NCBI RefSeq assembly: GCF_944391105.1
Contig: NZ_CALXSK010000002.1
Coordinates: 62,001 to 126,000 of the forward strand
DNA: 64,000 bases
From: an uncultured Victivallis sp.
GTDB taxonomy: Bacteria > Verrucomicrobiota > Lentisphaeria > Victivallales > Victivallaceae
Reading direction: 5' to 3'
Part shown: positions 63,092 through 64,000 of the stretch, piece after piece
How positions within the stretch are numbered: the first letter of the stretch is position 1
Layout of the letters: every line of letters starts with the position of its first letter
The notes under the pieces: generated by a model
The model's database searches: none
What the model saw: the letters and a program-made list of their open reading frames with translations, nothing else
Told to the model about the DNA's origin: nothing
Position numbers and translations under genes: made by a program

Positions 63092-63181
63092 ATTGTTTTA
63101 TGAGTGAAAAAAGATATTTTCCTCGTTTTTTTCTTTGCATTTCCGGATTCAGAGAGAGCGTGCAACCGGCTTCCTTCCGCA

Positions 63182-64000
63182 TCAGAGCCGCCTGGCGGCA
63201 TAACTGCGGATACTCTGTCCCGCGCGGATTGCCGCCACCGCGGCAGAGCCGGCGGCTTCGCCCATTCTGAGGCAGTCCCCTGTGACACGGTAGGCCGCGT
63301 GCGCGGCAAAACTGCCCGAGATGCAGCGCCCTGCCGTCATGAGATTTTCGACCTTCAGAGGAATGAGCGAACGCAGCGGAATGTCGAATCCCGGATGTTT
63401 CCAGCAGGTCTGTCTGGTCTGTTCCGGTTCATGGATGTCCACGCCGAAATGGACGCGGCAGACGGCATCCGGCTGGCGGACGCCGTTTTTCACATCCTCT
63501 TCGCTGATGATGTACTCCCCTGTGATTCGCCGGGTTTCACGTACGCCGATCACGGCGGGGAGATCGAGAAGATAGACGTCACCGAGTTTGTCCCGTACAA
63601 GTTTGAAACACTCGAGCGCCCGGCGAACCTGGCGCCGCCCCTCGAACGTTGCGGCCGTAAGTTGCTCGGCGTCGGTACCGAGACAGCGCTTCACGTGCGT
63701 CCACTGAATCAGCGCCTCGCCGCGGCGCGGCAGGGTGATGAGCGCGGGATTGTCGTAGGGAATCTCCGCAAGAATTTCCTTTTCCGGCATCCGCTCGATG
63801 AGCGCATCATACCAGCTGCGCAGGTCATCCCGCTCGTAGTCAGGGCGGAGCCCGCCGATTTTGAACATCATCGTCATCGGCTGAAAGACGCCGTCATTCT
63901 CGCGGCCGATCCGGAACGGCGCGCCGGCGCGCGCGGCGATGTCGCCGTCTCCCGTGCAGTCGATTACCATGTCCGCAAGAACTGCCTGTTCGCCGGATTT
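63182..64000 (-). CDS. FAD-dependent oxidoreductase (FAD_oxidored family), partial
   Basis: C-terminal part of a flavoprotein; the reading frame stays open to the window edge, so the N-terminus with the first FAD motif is missing. Visible: MVIDCTGDGDIAARAGAPFRIGREN, MMFKIGGLRPDYERD, and near the end MTAGRCISGSFAAHAAYRVTGDCLRMGEAAGSAA, which is the FAD-binding return motif of PF12831-type proteins. These occur near polysaccharide-use genes in this phylum; the substrate is unknown. Confidence 0.82.
   Translation of the reverse strand, partial: KSGEQAVLADMVIDCTGDGDIAARAGAPFRIGRENDGVFQPMTMMFKIGGLRPDYERDDLRSWYDALIERMPEKEILAEIPYDNPALITLPRRGEALIQWTHVKRCLGTDAEQLTAATFEGRRQVRRALECFKLVRDKLGDVYLLDLPAVIGVRETRRITGEYIISEEDVKNGVRQPDAVCRVHFGVDIHEPEQTRQTCWKHPGFDIPLRSLIPLKVENLMTAGRCISGSFAAHAAYRVTGDCLRMGEAAGSAAVAAIRAGQSIRSYAARRL

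Noticed and set aside
1..64000. tRNA, rRNA, CRISPR arrays or prophage genes
   Set aside because: I looked through the intergenic spaces and saw no cloverleaf-like sequence, spaced direct-repeat array or phage structural gene; a tRNA scan could still find something that I missed.

Overview
The window most likely comes from an anaerobic, gut-type member of the Lentisphaerota, close to Victivallis. This is inferred from gene content, not from a marker gene. Three secreted-protein genes begin with the pseudopilin leader [17 protein letters not shown] followed by MLLPALN, a form repeated many times in Victivallis genomes. Glycosidases and esterases are dense. There is a Rex-linked trimeric [FeFe]-hydrogenase, and an MsbA-type exporter beside murC implies an outer membrane. 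Coding regions are GC-rich, and every large gene has long mirror-image open frames on the opposite strand that I treat as artefacts.

Layout. Bases 84-5581: an AraC regulator, then a nucleoside hydrolase, a GH71/GH99-like secreted glycosidase and a pseudopilin. Bases 5596-15723: two DMT transporters (one frameshifted), a TrmB regulator, a secreted acetyl-xylan-esterase-like enzyme, a cytoplasmic GH95 enzyme, a divergent GH-like protein and an exported nitroreductase-like protein. Bases 15741-26926: one long minus-strand operon starting with lacI and running through pseudopilin, DUF4832-type protein, a 1525-residue glycosidase with a nearly perfect internal duplication, a secreted protein, a second pseudopilin and a GH51-like enzyme, ending at a strong hairpin. 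Its promoter carries a 14-bp perfect palindrome. Bases 27018-29789: a beta-helix protein and a tyrosine phosphatase.

Bases 30239-34969: two secretin-like proteins and a basic amino-acid antiporter. Bases 34983-36813: an AT-rich island with a decayed IS5-type transposase, and an orphan secreted ORF bracketed by 18-bp direct repeats. Bases 36911-42174: an envelope operon (DegT aminotransferase, MsbA-like exporter, MurC, MBL hydrolase). Bases 42350-49428: an rRNA/tRNA uracil methyltransferase, RadC, a DUF2339/DUF3999 pair, and a radical SAM enzyme translationally coupled to a 90-residue lipoprotein. Bases 49603-54035: an unknown membrane protein and the classical rpmF-plsX-fabH lipid cluster. 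Bases 54371-59868: rex followed by hydC, hydB and hydA, ending in a clean terminator. Bases 59892-64000: a GT-C membrane glycosyltransferase, an aldo/keto reductase with two [4Fe-4S] motifs, and an FAD oxidoreductase cut by the window edge.

How it fits together. The left half looks like several independently regulated glycan-use loci (AraC, TrmB and LacI control), in which pseudopilin-like proteins are co-transcribed with glycosidases. The right half is mostly housekeeping and energy metabolism: envelope synthesis, lipid initiation and NADH/ferredoxin-linked hydrogen production. The least explained units are the pseudopilin-glycosidase operons, the secretin pair without other secretion genes, and the radical SAM/lipoprotein pair. 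I found no tRNA, rRNA or CRISPR array.
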